A stretch of 64,000 bases of DNA, taken from Haloferax namakaokahaiae (GTDB lineage: Archaea > Halobacteriota > Halobacteria > Halobacteriales > Haloferacaceae). The notes under the pieces were generated by a model, which was not told the DNA's origin, made no database searches, and worked only from the letters and a program-made list of their open reading frames with translations. This document shows positions 25,040 to 33,486 of this stretch, one piece after another. Position numbers and translations under genes: made by a program. Position 1 is the first letter of the stretch, and each line of letters opens with the position of its first letter. The stretch spans positions 620,001 to 684,000 of the forward strand of contig NZ_JBHTAA010000005.1 of the NCBI RefSeq assembly GCF_042663225.1, in the 5' to 3' direction.

Positions 25040-27151
25040 ATGGCACAGTCCGGGCTGAGCGATGAATCTAATGTCCCTCCGGGTCGTGAAGTGGGATTCT
25101 CGCTTCCATCAGAGGGGACGGGTCTCATCGTTCGAGACCGCATCGAGCGTCATCAAGTGCGTATTCGGACGCCGGCGACGGTCACTCCGGAACCGGCCGA
25201 CGAGACTCGGTTTTGGTTTCCGACCGACGCGGCGGTTCGAATCGAGACCGATGAGTTAGAAGTCACCGGGCTGAAAGGTATCGTCGTGCGTGATTTGTTC
25301 GGCGAGATGGTCGCTCGGGTGGATGGGGAAACTATTATCGAACTCGGAGCGGGTTCGTACAGTCTTGAATTTTTCACATCTGTGAAGGTGTACGTACAAA
25401 TTTCGTCGTCAATTCGGATTACGGCGGACTCTACGCGCACGTGCGTTGAGCTTCCAGAACAAGTCCCTATCCATATCGGTGCGCGCTCGTATCACACCGA
25501 ACCTGCGACGACCATCACGACGACCGACGAACCACGCGACGTAATGAAAGCAGTCTCGGCTTTCGGGTCTGCACTGAAAACGACGAGCGTGGAGCGGTCG
25601 TATCCAACACTCCGTGGGCACCCACCACTCCTCGAAGTTGGCGACAACCTGGATATTCCAGACGGGTTCGAACCACCGAACACCGGTCTTCGAATCGTTG
25701 TCCCACCGGACCTTCAGTCGATTGTCGTTGTCGCACCGTTGGTGTACTACCTTGGCGCGACACTCGAACCCGGACCACAACCTCGAATTGAGTCTGAGAC
25801 CGGATTCGTTCATCTGCTCGATGGACCACAAGGTTTCGAGTCAGAGGTCGAACGAGTGCTCAAACAAGTGTTCTTCCTCGATTGTGTAACACGGACTGAA
25901 GGCTATTACCGAGTCAATCTTCACGAACGAGAAGCCGTCGAGGAGCGAGCGAACCTCGATTTTGCTTCACTCTATGATGCTAATGCAGGAGAAAGACTCA
26001 AAGCGTACCTTTCGGTGCCATTTCACGAAATTTCAGAACTAATGCCTGAATGGACGTTGACGACGCACATCGAGGCACAGCGAGACAATCTCTCGTTGCT
26101 TCCGTTCATCGTCAACGATCTCGCCGTTGTCAAGACACCGAATACGACGCGAGTCAGTGCAGACGAGGTACAGGTATCAGCGGTTGATGATTTCCTCCGG
26201 GACGAAGAGAGTTTCACGCGGAGCGCAGCATCGTCGCCGTCCGCTCCCGACGCGTACATCAAACCCGCGGAGTCGGAGTCTGCCGACCAAGCATGGGTCG
26301 GTGACGGTGCACCAGTAGGTGCGAGCAAACCGACGAGACAAGCGTACGAGAATCGTCTTGCTCGGACCGCGAAAAACGGGTGCATCTCTATCGCAGTAGT
26401 CTGCAACGACCCAGAGATGGGTGCAGAAGAGGACCTTCTGGATACCATCTACGGGTCTCGAAGTGAGCTGCCGTTCGAAGTGTCCTACCACAAAGAACTC
26501 TCGACAGATGAGCTTCGGACAGTACTCAAAGAACAAAACGACTTCCTGCACTACATCGGTCACATAGACAATGAAGGGCTCCAGTGTACCGATGGGAGAT
26601 TAGATGCTGAATCGATTGGTGAAATCGGTGCAGAGTCGTTCTTACTGAACGGTTGTAGCTCCTATGAGCAAGGAATGGGACTCATCAATGGGGGTGCGAT
26701 TGGAGGAATCGTCACCCTCAGTGACGTGATTAACAAGGGTGCTGTGGAAGTTGGCGGTGTTCTCGCCCAACTACTCAATATGGGGTTTCCACTCCAGACC
26801 GCACTCAACGTATCACAACGAAACACAGCAACGAGTCAGCAGTACACTATCGTTGGTGATGGCGGAATGTCAATCTCTCAAACTGAGAGTGGAACTGCAA
26901 TAATTTGCGAAGTTGAGCGGACTTCCGATACATTTGAATTGACATTCAAAACGTATCCCACGATTGAGAGCAGCATGGGTGCGCTGGTCAAACCAGCCGT
27001 GGCCGAAAATGGCCAACACTATCTTGTCTCATCAGATGAGGCAGTCTTCGAGGTTGACGAAGCTCAGCTACGTGAGTTTATCAGTCTAGAACAAGTCCCA
27101 GTATTCTACAATGGCCAGCTCTTCTGGAACGACGAGTTCCTCGAAGCGTAA
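25040..27151 (+). CDS. CHAT-domain (caspase-like) protease-family protein with long N-terminal region
   Basis: The 703-residue protein has a C-terminal CHAT/caspase-like domain at roughly residues 440-615. It shows the strand-His motif FLHYIGHID with candidate catalytic His508, the strand-Cys motif FLLNGCSS with candidate Cys539, and the typical domain end YTIVGDGGMS. This is the His/Cys dyad of clan CD peptidases. About 400 residues before it are mixed beta-rich sequence unlike known sensors, and a Ser/Pro/Ala linker (about 390-430) separates the halves. About 85 residues follow the domain. Codon use is more AT-rich than in neighbours. The stop at 27151 directly abuts the stop of a small convergent membrane-peptide gene. 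Peptidase activity and target are inferred, not shown. Confidence 0.75.
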   Translation: MAQSGLSDESNVPPGREVGFSLPSEGTGLIVRDRIERHQVRIRTPATVTPEPADETRFWFPTDAAVRIETDELEVTGLKGIVVRDLFGEMVARVDGETIIELGAGSYSLEFFTSVKVYVQISSSIRITADSTRTCVELPEQVPIHIGARSYHTEPATTITTTDEPRDVMKAVSAFGSALKTTSVERSYPTLRGHPPLLEVGDNLDIPDGFEPPNTGLRIVVPPDLQSIVVVAPLVYYLGATLEPGPQPRIESETGFVHLLDGPQGFESEVERVLKQVFFLDCVTRTEGYYRVNLHEREAVEERANLDFASLYDANAGERLKAYLSVPFHEISELMPEWTLTTHIEAQRDNLSLLPFIVNDLAVVKTPNTTRVSADEVQVSAVDDFLRDEESFTRSAASSPSAPDAYIKPAESESADQAWVGDGAPVGASKPTRQAYENRLARTAKNGCISIAVVCNDPEMGAEEDLLDTIYGSRSELPFEVSYHKELSTDELRTVLKEQNDFLHYIGHIDNEGLQCTDGRLDAESIGEIGAESFLLNGCSSYEQGMGLINGGAIGGIVTLSDVINKGAVEVGGVLAQLLNMGFPLQTALNVSQRNTATSQQYTIVGDGGMSISQTESGTAIICEVERTSDTFELTFKTYPTIESSMGALVKPAVAENGQHYLVSSDEAVFEVDEAQLREFISLEQVPVFYNGQLFWNDEFLEA

Positions 27152-27292
27152 TTAGGGACCGGAGATGATAGTCGCCATGTTGGCGGACGCGTTCCCTGCC
27201 TGCGCGAGCAGGAGGGTCAGGGTGAATAGGACGCCCATCATGCGGGGGTTCTGACGGAGGTACGTAAGCATCGTGTTGCTGTTGTCGGACAT
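27152..27292 (-). CDS. 46-residue hydrophobic peptide (DUF7503-like)
   Basis: The frame from the ATG at 27292 encodes a 46-residue peptide: a polar N-terminus MSDNSNTMLTYLRQNPRM, a hydrophobic stretch MGVLFTLTLLLAQAG, and a short tail ending ISGP. It could span or insert into the membrane. I recall this as the DUF7503 type found in many haloarchaea. Its stop codon is immediately next to that of the CHAT-protease gene, tail to tail. A TATA-like AAATTATATTTC lies about 40 bases upstream on its strand. Function unknown. Confidence 0.8.
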   Translation of the reverse strand: MSDNSNTMLTYLRQNPRMMGVLFTLTLLLAQAGNASANMATIISGP

Positions 27293-27474
27293 GTGCAACT
27301 ACACCAATGCGCAGTACTGAAATATAATTTTTCGTGTAGTTCTGATAAGAAATTAACTTAATTAACTGACGGTCATCTTGGATATATCTGCCAATCACTC
27401 ACACGCGTCCGAGATTTCCGAATAGCGGAGTAAAAGAGAGCGAGAAAAGAGGGCAGTCCCGGAACGAATCCAGA

Positions 27475-28065
27475 TTAGTTCTCGTCTGAACTTGCCGAGT
27501 TGCCAATGTCTCGGTAGACCGCAGAGATACCGCGCGTCTCGTCGAGCTGGTTCAGCGTCTCGTCGAGCGTCTCGCGGAGTTCGTCGAGGCGGGTGTCGAG
27601 AGTGGTGTACTCCTCGTTGTCCTCGAGTGTCGCTTCGTCCTTCTCGGCTTCGAGAAGGGCCTTCTTCGACGCGAGAGAGAACAGCTCTTGGACTCCCGTA
27701 TCGTAGGTATTTCGCAAGATGAGATTAGAGACAGTCTCGGTCAGCGACTCGCGTGAGACGGGCTTGACGAGGTAGTCGTCGAAGCCCATAGCGATGATGT
27801 CGAAGTCCGGTTCGACAGCGGTCACCATCGCAACGCGGCACTCGAAGCCGCGGTTTCGAATCTCAGCGAGCGCTTCGTCACCAGAGAGGTCAGGCATCCG
27901 ACGGTCGAGAAGTACGACGTTGACTTCGTCGTCGAGGTTGTCGAGCGCCTCTCGGCCTCCGTAGGCGACGCGAACGCGATAGTCGTCCCTAAGCCAGGTT
28001 GCGTACAGATCGGCGAGGTCCGGCTCATCTTCAACGATGAGCACAAGCGGCTGATCAGCACTCAT
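27475..28065 (-). CDS. HalX-type response regulator
   Basis: The 196-residue protein has a receiver domain (LVLIVEDEPDLADLY, phospho-acceptor Asp54 in VVLLDRRMP, conserved Lys101 in YLVKPV) and then a HalX domain formed by a helical, Glu-rich segment of about 70 residues. HalX regulators are haloarchaeal two-component outputs with no classic DNA-binding domain; their partner kinase is not in the window. The ATG at 28065 is preferred, since the upstream in-frame sequence looks non-coding. It lies downstream of the trmB-type gene and next to the DUF7503/CHAT locus. Confidence 0.9.
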   Translation of the reverse strand: MSADQPLVLIVEDEPDLADLYATWLRDDYRVRVAYGGREALDNLDDEVNVVLLDRRMPDLSGDEALAEIRNRGFECRVAMVTAVEPDFDIIAMGFDDYLVKPVSRESLTETVSNLILRNTYDTGVQELFSLASKKALLEAEKDEATLEDNEEYTTLDTRLDELRETLDETLNQLDETRGISAVYRDIGNSASSDEN

Positions 28066-28223
28066 TGGTATAGTAGTGGTGTTCCGGGAACACTCACGGA
28101 ACTGAATGATGTTTGGGGCTATATCAAAATACCCCTTATCGTCTGCGTGTGCCCGGATTGTTTGTTGTTCGTACGACGTATCTAACTCCCGCCTTGTTAT
28201 AGATTCCGGCGGGGGAAATCGCG

Positions 28224-29297
28224 TCAAGTTATCGCTTCGATGGTGATTCGATTCGCTTCGATGTCTTCGAGAAGTGCTCCCCAGCCGCCGACAGTGTACG
28301 AATCGGTGTCTGTATCGACCGTGAGCGACACTTGACCGGCGAGTTCGGAAAACGAGGGCGTCTTCTTCGGGGCCGAAACCGCCGTATAGTACACGTCCGA
28401 TAGCGTGCCGTGGATATCGATTGGGTCGTGCGTATCCGTCTCGTAGCCGGAGATGGAGACCGAAACCTCCTCGCCGTTCCGAATACACGGCGAGACGTCC
28501 TGGATGAAGTGCCGAATGTCGGTGTAGACGATTGGCGGTGCCTCCGACTGCGTCGAGTAAATCACGTCCCACACCTCCCAGAGCGCCGTCTGGAAGTACC
28601 AGTGGAACACGTACGCGAGCGTGTAGTCGTCAACGAGCACGCCGTACGTGTTGACCGAGTTCGCGTGTGGGGCGAAACACGCGCCCGTCCGGTCGGCGAT
28701 TGCGACGAACGGAGACGGCAACGTTCGCTTTCGAACTTCCGTGACGATGTCTTCGTAGGCTTCTATCTCGGGGAGTTCGAGTTCACACCCTGCCTCCGGG
28801 TGTAAGGAGATTTTGACCAACACATCGTTCTCGTGAGCGACAGCGAGCGCCGGTCGGAGTTCTTCGAACTGTTCGGGCGTCACCGACAGTTGCACCTCGT
28901 TAGACGCGTCCGTGATGAGTTCCTCAGCGCGGTTGAACACCGTCTCGAACCGTTTGACGATGCTGAGCATGTGCCGGTCAACCGCCGGTTGTTGCCACCG
29001 TGCCTCGATTTCCGAGGCGGCCTCGCTGAGTTGTGCTGCTCTGTTTTTCAGGTCGTTCATCACCGTGTGCGGGTCGCGCGCACGGGCGTGCAAGCTGTCT
29101 TGTTCGTAAGTCTCGATGTACTCTTTCGCTTCGAGGTCTCTGAGGACGTCGTAGATTCGTGCGGTCGGCACCGCACAGGCATCGGCGAGTTCGGTCGCAC
29201 TCGCAGCTCCCAACTGTATGAGCGCAACGTATGCTTCTGCCTGATACTGGGACATCCCAGCGTTTCGAAGCGCGGTACGCAACTCCGCGGTATCCAT
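28224..29297 (-). CDS. TrmB-family transcriptional regulator
   Basis: The 357-residue protein has an N-terminal TrmB winged helix (ALRNAGMSQYQAEAYVALIQ, with VPTARIYDVLRDLEAKEYIE as recognition region) and a C-terminal TrmB sensor domain with the central IKSLHP-like VLVKISLHPEAG segment. TrmB proteins sense sugars and control central carbon metabolism. The start at 29297 (MDTAELRTAL) is preferred over one 13 codons upstream. Effector unknown. Confidence 0.88.
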   Translation of the reverse strand: MDTAELRTALRNAGMSQYQAEAYVALIQLGAASATELADACAVPTARIYDVLRDLEAKEYIETYEQDSLHARARDPHTVMNDLKNRAAQLSEAASEIEARWQQPAVDRHMLSIVKRFETVFNRAEELITDASNEVQLSVTPEQFEELRPALAVAHENDVLVKISLHPEAGCELELPEIEAYEDIVTEVRKRTLPSPFVAIADRTGACFAPHANSVNTYGVLVDDYTLAYVFHWYFQTALWEVWDVIYSTQSEAPPIVYTDIRHFIQDVSPCIRNGEEVSVSISGYETDTHDPIDIHGTLSDVYYTAVSAPKKTPSFSELAGQVSLTVDTDTDSYTVGGWGALLEDIEANRITIEAIT

Positions 29298-29420
29298 CAC
29301 TCTGCTAAAGCCACGATATACATCCCTATTAATCACTCTCTTTTTTCGACTACTTGCGTAGTGGTCGAGCAGTTGCTCGCGGGTGAGTCGGAGAAAAGCG
29401 GCGAACAGGGTGTCCTGCGG

Positions 29421-30917
29421 TTATTCCTGCGGGCTGTAGTTCGGTGCCTCGTCGGTAATCATCACGTCGTGCGGGTGTCCTTCTGCTTGTCCCGCCGAGG
29501 AGACGCGAACGAAGCGAGCGCGCGCTTTGACGTCCGGAATCGTCTCGGCACCGACGTAGCCCATCCCGGACTGCATGCCACCGACGAGTTGGTGGAGTTC
29601 AGACGCGAGCGACCCCTTGTACGGCGTCGCGGCCTCGACGCCCTCTGGGACGTACTCTTCGTCTTCGTTGTCCTCTTTGAGGTAGCGAGAGGCACCGCCG
29701 GACTGCATCGCTCCGACCGACCCCATTCCGCGGTACTGCTTGTACTTCTTGCCGTTCATCGTGATGACGCGGCCGGGGGCTTCGTCCGTCCCGGCGAAGT
29801 AGGAACCGAGCATCACGGCGTCCGCACCGGCGGCGATTGCCTTGATGGCGTCACCGGAGTAGCGGATGCCACCGTCGGCGATGACGGGGATGTCGTACTC
29901 GGAGGCCACGTCCGCCACCTCGGCGACCGCCGAAATCTGCGGCATACCGGACCCGGAGACGACGCGCGTGGTACAGATGGAACCGGGACCGATACCGACT
30001 TTGATGCCGTCTGCGAAGTCAACGAGTTCCTCGGCGGCCTCGCGGGTGCCGACGTTACCGACGACGACGTCCGCATCGACGGACTCCTTGATTTCGCGGG
30101 CCGTGTCGATGACGTTGAGGTTGTGCGCGTGGGCACAGTCGATGAAGATGACGTCGGCACCGGCGTCGTCCGCCGCTTCGGCGCGGTCGCGGTCGAACGG
30201 ACCGACGGCGACACCGCAGACGAGACGGCCTTCCTCGTCGCGGGAGGCGTTCTCGTACTCGCGGCGCTGGAGGATTCCCTGCATCGTCACGAGACCGACG
30301 AGGTGGCTCTCGTCGTCGATGATGGGGACGCGCTCGATTTTGTGGTCGTACATGAGTTCGAGCGCCTCGCGGGCGGTCACGTCGCGCGTGGCCGTGATGA
30401 CCTCGTCGGTCATGGCTTCGCGGACTTCGTCGGACTCGCCGACTTCGAGGTACGGGCGGATGTCGGTCCCGGAGATGATGCCGAGAACTGTATCCTCGTC
30501 GTCAACGACGGGTGCGCCGGAGACGCCAGCGCGCTCCATCATCGCATCGACCTCGCTGATGGTCTGTTCCGGTTGTGCGGTCACCACGTCTTCGCGGCGG
30601 ATGACGAGTTCGTCGGCGCGCTTGACGCGCTCGATTTCGTGGACCATCTGCTCGGTGTTCATGTTGCGGTGAAGCACGCCGAGTCCACCTTCGCGGGACA
30701 TGCCGATTGCCATGCCGCTCTCGGTCACGGTGTCCATCGCCGCGGAGAGAATTGGAATGTTGAGTTCGACGTTCTTCGAGACGCGCGTCGAAACGTCTGC
30801 GTCGTCGGGTTCGACACGGCTCTCCATCGGTCGGAGCAGCACGTCGTCGAATGTCAGCGATTCAGGTACCCGAAGTTTTTCGGAAAAGGACTCTCGGTCT
30901 GGAACGTCGTTCGCCAT
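29421..30917 (-). CDS. guaB: Inosine-5'-monophosphate dehydrogenase
   Basis: The 498-residue enzyme has the TIM-barrel start LTFDDVLLRP, two CBS domains at about residues 105-220, and the catalytic loop GPGSICTTRVV with Cys315. The flap contains YRGMGSVGAMQSGG. It oxidises IMP to XMP with NAD+, the first committed step of GMP synthesis. The ATG at 30917 fits the known N-terminus; a longer in-frame start 29 codons upstream looks non-coding. Purine genes purN/purH and purB lie a few kilobases away. Confidence 0.95.
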   Translation of the reverse strand: MANDVPDRESFSEKLRVPESLTFDDVLLRPMESRVEPDDADVSTRVSKNVELNIPILSAAMDTVTESGMAIGMSREGGLGVLHRNMNTEQMVHEIERVKRADELVIRREDVVTAQPEQTISEVDAMMERAGVSGAPVVDDEDTVLGIISGTDIRPYLEVGESDEVREAMTDEVITATRDVTAREALELMYDHKIERVPIIDDESHLVGLVTMQGILQRREYENASRDEEGRLVCGVAVGPFDRDRAEAADDAGADVIFIDCAHAHNLNVIDTAREIKESVDADVVVGNVGTREAAEELVDFADGIKVGIGPGSICTTRVVSGSGMPQISAVAEVADVASEYDIPVIADGGIRYSGDAIKAIAAGADAVMLGSYFAGTDEAPGRVITMNGKKYKQYRGMGSVGAMQSGGASRYLKEDNEDEEYVPEGVEAATPYKGSLASELHQLVGGMQSGMGYVGAETIPDVKARARFVRVSSAGQAEGHPHDVMITDEAPNYSPQE

Positions 30918-31361
30918 ATCAAGCGTGGTGTAGGTGACGACAAAAGGGTTGCGAGATAGCACGGGAATGTTGATGTGTGGCAAACTGTTTGTAGAAATAG
31001 ACACAAAGATGGATACTTTTCGCGGTGAAGACGAGTACGTCTCCGTGACTCCCTAGTCGAGGACCAATCTATCCCGAATAATCACATTAGTCACGAATGT
31101 GCATCGTAGAGTCGTAGGCTGTGGCAAGATTTCCCAACGATTCGTCAGCCCTTTTAAAAAGAGCGCCATGGATACTCGTGTTGTATGCGGTCGTATCCCA
31201 CACAACGTTTAATATCCCAGTCCCAAATCTGTGTTGTATGGACTCCACGTGTCCCGCCGCATCGCGTATTGCCGGTCAGATGACCCACTCCTCCGGCATT
31301 CTCTTTACATCGATGTGGCAGACACTTAAACGGGGTTTTAAATTTGGACGAAATGGACGGA
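30918..31361. other. Long upstream region with promoter-like elements
   Basis: This 444-base stretch has no convincing gene. It holds a strong AT-rich CTTTTAAAAAG near 31151-31161, and the decamer GTGTTGTATG twice (31178-31187 and 31231-31240). A frame at 31121-31438 is open, but its third codon positions are not GC-rich, so it is treated as non-coding. A small RNA or long leader is possible. Confidence 0.4.
31336..31343 (+). promoter_or_regulatory. TATA-like box TTTTAAAT
   Basis: TTTTAAAT lies about 23-26 bases before the ATG at 31362, the spacing for leaderless transcription of the 28-codon frame and the gene behind it. Confidence 0.45.
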
Positions 31362-31448
31362 ATGTACGCCACGCACGTACGCCCCTGTCCGAATTGCGTC
31401 CCTATCACCGCTTGGCCGATGGTGACGGCCATCAATAGCATCGAATGA
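31362..31448 (+). CDS. Putative 28-residue microprotein with CPNC motif, coupled to DUF5794 gene
   Basis: A 29-codon frame starts at ATG 31362 right behind a TATA-like box and ends in a TGA that shares ATGA with the start of the DUF5794 gene. The product begins MYATHVRPCPNCVPITAW, with a CPNC zinc-type pair at residues 9-12. The geometry suggests a leader or a real microprotein translated first, with re-initiation into the next gene. Confidence 0.45.
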   Translation: MYATHVRPCPNCVPITAWPMVTAINSIE

Positions 31449-32404
31449 GTGTTTCACGCCACCCAGTCGCCCTTCGTCTCGAGCAGCAGGTCGGTGGTGC
31501 CACCCGCCTGCTTGCGACCGTTATGGGCCTTCCGTTGGTCGATGGCATCTTCCCAGCGCTCATCATCGCGGGCGCACTGACTACCGCCGCGGGCGACCCG
31601 TCTATCACGGGTATCCTGCAGACCGGCCTGCTCATCTTCGGTGGGTCTGCGACCGTCGCAGTCATCCTCGCCGAGATGGACGGCACCCGCCGCGAGCAAC
31701 TCACCTCCATCCTCCTCCTCGGTGCGATGCTCATTCCCGTCGCGGTCGCCGAAGCCGCCGTCGCAGAGACCATCGAGACGCTCCTGAACTTCGAGGTGTT
31801 CCACCGCTTCGCGGGCCTCGTCATCCTCGCCATCGCCGCGAAGACGGCCTCCTCGAAGGTCGGTGAATACCTCCCGTCGCCGAGCATCATCATCGGGCTG
31901 GGACTCGTCGCCAGCTTCAACCCTGCAGGCTTCGAGCTTATCGTCAGCCCCGACCCGATGCGCCTCCTCAGCGCCGGCGCGGCGGCCGGGACGGGCGTCG
32001 CGTTCGCCGGGCTGGTCGCCCTGTTCGCCCCACGCCTCCGCGGCACGGTCGATATCGACCTCTTCCGCTTCGGGAGTTCGGTCGCACTCGGCATGCTCGC
32101 GCTCGACGTGCTCGGTCTGATGCCCACGCAGGCACCCGTCGCCCTCGGCGTCCTCGGCGTCACCGCCCTGTTCGCCTTCGACCCCGGCGCGGCCAACGAA
32201 GGCGCGAACGCCGCTCGCGGCGTGATGTCCGACGCAGACCAGCGCACCGCGATGAACGGTGCTGTCGCCGACGGCGGCGACGACCTGACGGGCGACGAAC
32301 TCGACGACCAGCAGGCAGACGACGACACGGACTCGCAAGCCTCCGAACCCGAACCGGGTTACGGCTATCCCGGTGAGGAAGAGTCGCGCGCGCCGTGGCT
32401 CTGA
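31445..32404 (+). CDS. Haloarchaeal membrane protein (DUF5794-like)
   Basis: The 319-residue protein has about seven hydrophobic segments (for example MGLPLVDGIFPALIIAGAL and SPSIIIGLGLVASF), followed by an acidic soluble tail of about 80 residues ending GEEESRAPWL. I recall it as DUF5794. No catalytic motif is visible. It starts in the ATGA shared with the 28-codon frame and is followed by yjbQ-type and zinc-ribbon genes. Confidence 0.8.
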   Translation: MSVSRHPVALRLEQQVGGATRLLATVMGLPLVDGIFPALIIAGALTTAAGDPSITGILQTGLLIFGGSATVAVILAEMDGTRREQLTSILLLGAMLIPVAVAEAAVAETIETLLNFEVFHRFAGLVILAIAAKTASSKVGEYLPSPSIIIGLGLVASFNPAGFELIVSPDPMRLLSAGAAAGTGVAFAGLVALFAPRLRGTVDIDLFRFGSSVALGMLALDVLGLMPTQAPVALGVLGVTALFAFDPGAANEGANAARGVMSDADQRTAMNGAVADGGDDLTGDELDDQQADDDTDSQASEPEPGYGYPGEEESRAPWL

Positions 32405-32455
32405 GCTGAGTCACTTTCTCCGACCCATTTTGGAACTGGCCGACGAACGGTCAGT

Positions 32456-32842
32456 ATGCACCACCCCTTAGACGTTCGAACCGACCGGCGACTCGAAGTC
32501 ATCGACGTGACCGACCGCGTGCAGCACGCACTTCCCGACGACTACTCCGGCGTCTGCACCGTCTTCTCGAAACACACCACGACGGGCGTCTGCGTCAACG
32601 AAGCCGAGTCGCGCTTGCTCTCGGACATCGAGCAGTTGCTCGACGAAGTGGTTCCAGATTCTGGCTGGGAACACGACGAACTGGACGACAACGCCGACTC
32701 CCACCTCCGCGCGCTCCTCGTCGGCAACGGCGTGTCGATTCCGGTGGTCGATGGCCAGTTGGACCTCGGGCGTTGGCAATCCATCCTCTTGGTCGAGTGC
32801 GACGGCCCCCGGACGCGCACGGTGACGGTGGCGACAGCCTGA
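32456..32842 (+). CDS. YjbQ/UPF0047 family protein
   Basis: The 128-residue protein carries the UPF0047 core SGVCTVFSKHTTTGVCVNEAE with the conserved histidine, then NADSHLRALLVGNG and a GRWQSILLVECDGPR ending. Members such as YjbQ have weak thiamine-phosphate synthase activity, so it may act in thiamine metabolism. Length is full. It is probably in an operon with the DUF5794 gene 51 bases upstream. Confidence 0.9.
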   Translation: MHHPLDVRTDRRLEVIDVTDRVQHALPDDYSGVCTVFSKHTTTGVCVNEAESRLLSDIEQLLDEVVPDSGWEHDELDDNADSHLRALLVGNGVSIPVVDGQLDLGRWQSILLVECDGPRTRTVTVATA

Positions 32843-32899
32843 TGCGGACGCGCTGACCGTGGCGCAGGGCTTACCTACTTTGGGTGATTTCGTCGGAAC

Positions 32900-33127
32900 A
32901 TGAGCAACCGTGTCGTGCAGGGGCGGATGGTGACTCCCGAGACGCTGGCCGAACTCGTCGAGGGCGAGCGCCCGATGGAAGCCGAACCGATTCAGGACGC
33001 AGACTTCGACTGTCCGGAGTGTGGCGAGAACGTCATCCAAGTCGGTTACATGCCGAGTGTGACGGAGTTCGTGACGGCCTACAAGTGCCAAGAGTGCGAC
33101 TGGGCGGACGACGACCGCGACGAGTAG
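32900..33127 (+). CDS. Small zinc-ribbon protein (DUF5795-like)
   Basis: The 75-residue protein has two cysteine pairs, CPEC (about residues 37-40) and CQEC (about 64-67), that should bind one zinc. The first part (VVQGRMVTPETLAELVEGE) is acidic. I recall it as DUF5795. It sits between yjbQ and tRNA-Trp. Function unknown. Confidence 0.82.
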   Translation: MSNRVVQGRMVTPETLAELVEGERPMEAEPIQDADFDCPECGENVIQVGYMPSVTEFVTAYKCQECDWADDDRDE

Positions 33128-33178
33128 AATCGAAACCCCTTTAAGAAAAATCGCCATACGAGAGGATGCAGACATTCC

Positions 33179-33356
33179 GGGGACGTGGCCAAGCCCGGCA
33201 TGGCGACTGACTCCAGAGGCTTGGCGCCCGGGACGATACTCCAGCTGATATACTGAGCGGCCGACTGATCATCGGTTCGCGTTGACGACCCTCTGGAGTA
33301 CCGAGGCGCACACCGGAGATATCAGTCGATCGGGGGTTCAAATCCCTCCGTCCCCA
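33179..33356 (+). tRNA. trnW: tRNA-Trp (CCA) with a 104-nt intron
   Basis: The acceptor stem GGGGACG (33179-33185) pairs exactly with CGTCCCC (33349-33355), with discriminator A at 33356. The T arm is GGGGG-TTCAAAT-CCCTC. The anticodon stem ACTGA (33206-33210) pairs with TCAGT (33322-33326), and the loop CTCCAG plus A gives anticodon CCA at 33213-33215. The intron lies after position 37, about 33217-33320. In it, CTGGAG (33293-33298) pairs with CTCCAG of the loop to form the bulge-helix-bulge splice site. It contains several CTGA boxes. The known haloarchaeal tRNA-Trp intron is a box C/D guide RNA for this tRNA; I infer the same here. CCA is not encoded. Confidence 0.95.
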
Positions 33357-33380
33357 TTACTTTCTACCCGCGAACAACAC

Positions 33381-33403
33381 GGCGAGCACTGCATGTGCTC
33401 GCC
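33381..33403 (+). terminator. Hairpin downstream of tRNA-Trp
   Basis: GGCGAGCAC (33381-33389) pairs exactly with GTGCTCGCC (33395-33403) around a five-base loop, 24 bases after the tRNA. It may help end or stabilise the tRNA transcript. Confidence 0.4.
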
Positions 33404-33436
33404 ATTCGTGAGCGGAGTGTTATCATGCCCGACGGA

Positions 33437-33486
33437 GGATTTGAACCAAGGAGCAACGCGAAGCGTTGCGACTGAGGTTCAAATCC
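33437..33486. repeat. Perfect inverted repeat built from tRNA T-arm sequence
   Basis: GGATTTGAACC (33437-33447) and GGTTCAAATCC (33476-33486) are exact reverse complements and both match a tRNA T-loop. Inside lies a second perfect stem, GCAACGC/GCGTTGC (33453-33459 and 33463-33469), with a GAA loop. The structure is just downstream of tRNA-Trp. Confidence 0.8.

Noticed and set aside
28833..30959. A 708-codon open frame on the plus strand
   Set aside because: It lies opposite guaB and the TrmB gene, has no family resemblance, and its length is explained by the GC-rich third positions of the true genes.
31121..31438. A 105-codon frame upstream of the DUF5794 gene
   Set aside because: Third codon positions are not GC-biased and no family is seen. 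A different, shorter frame (31362-31448) is better supported.
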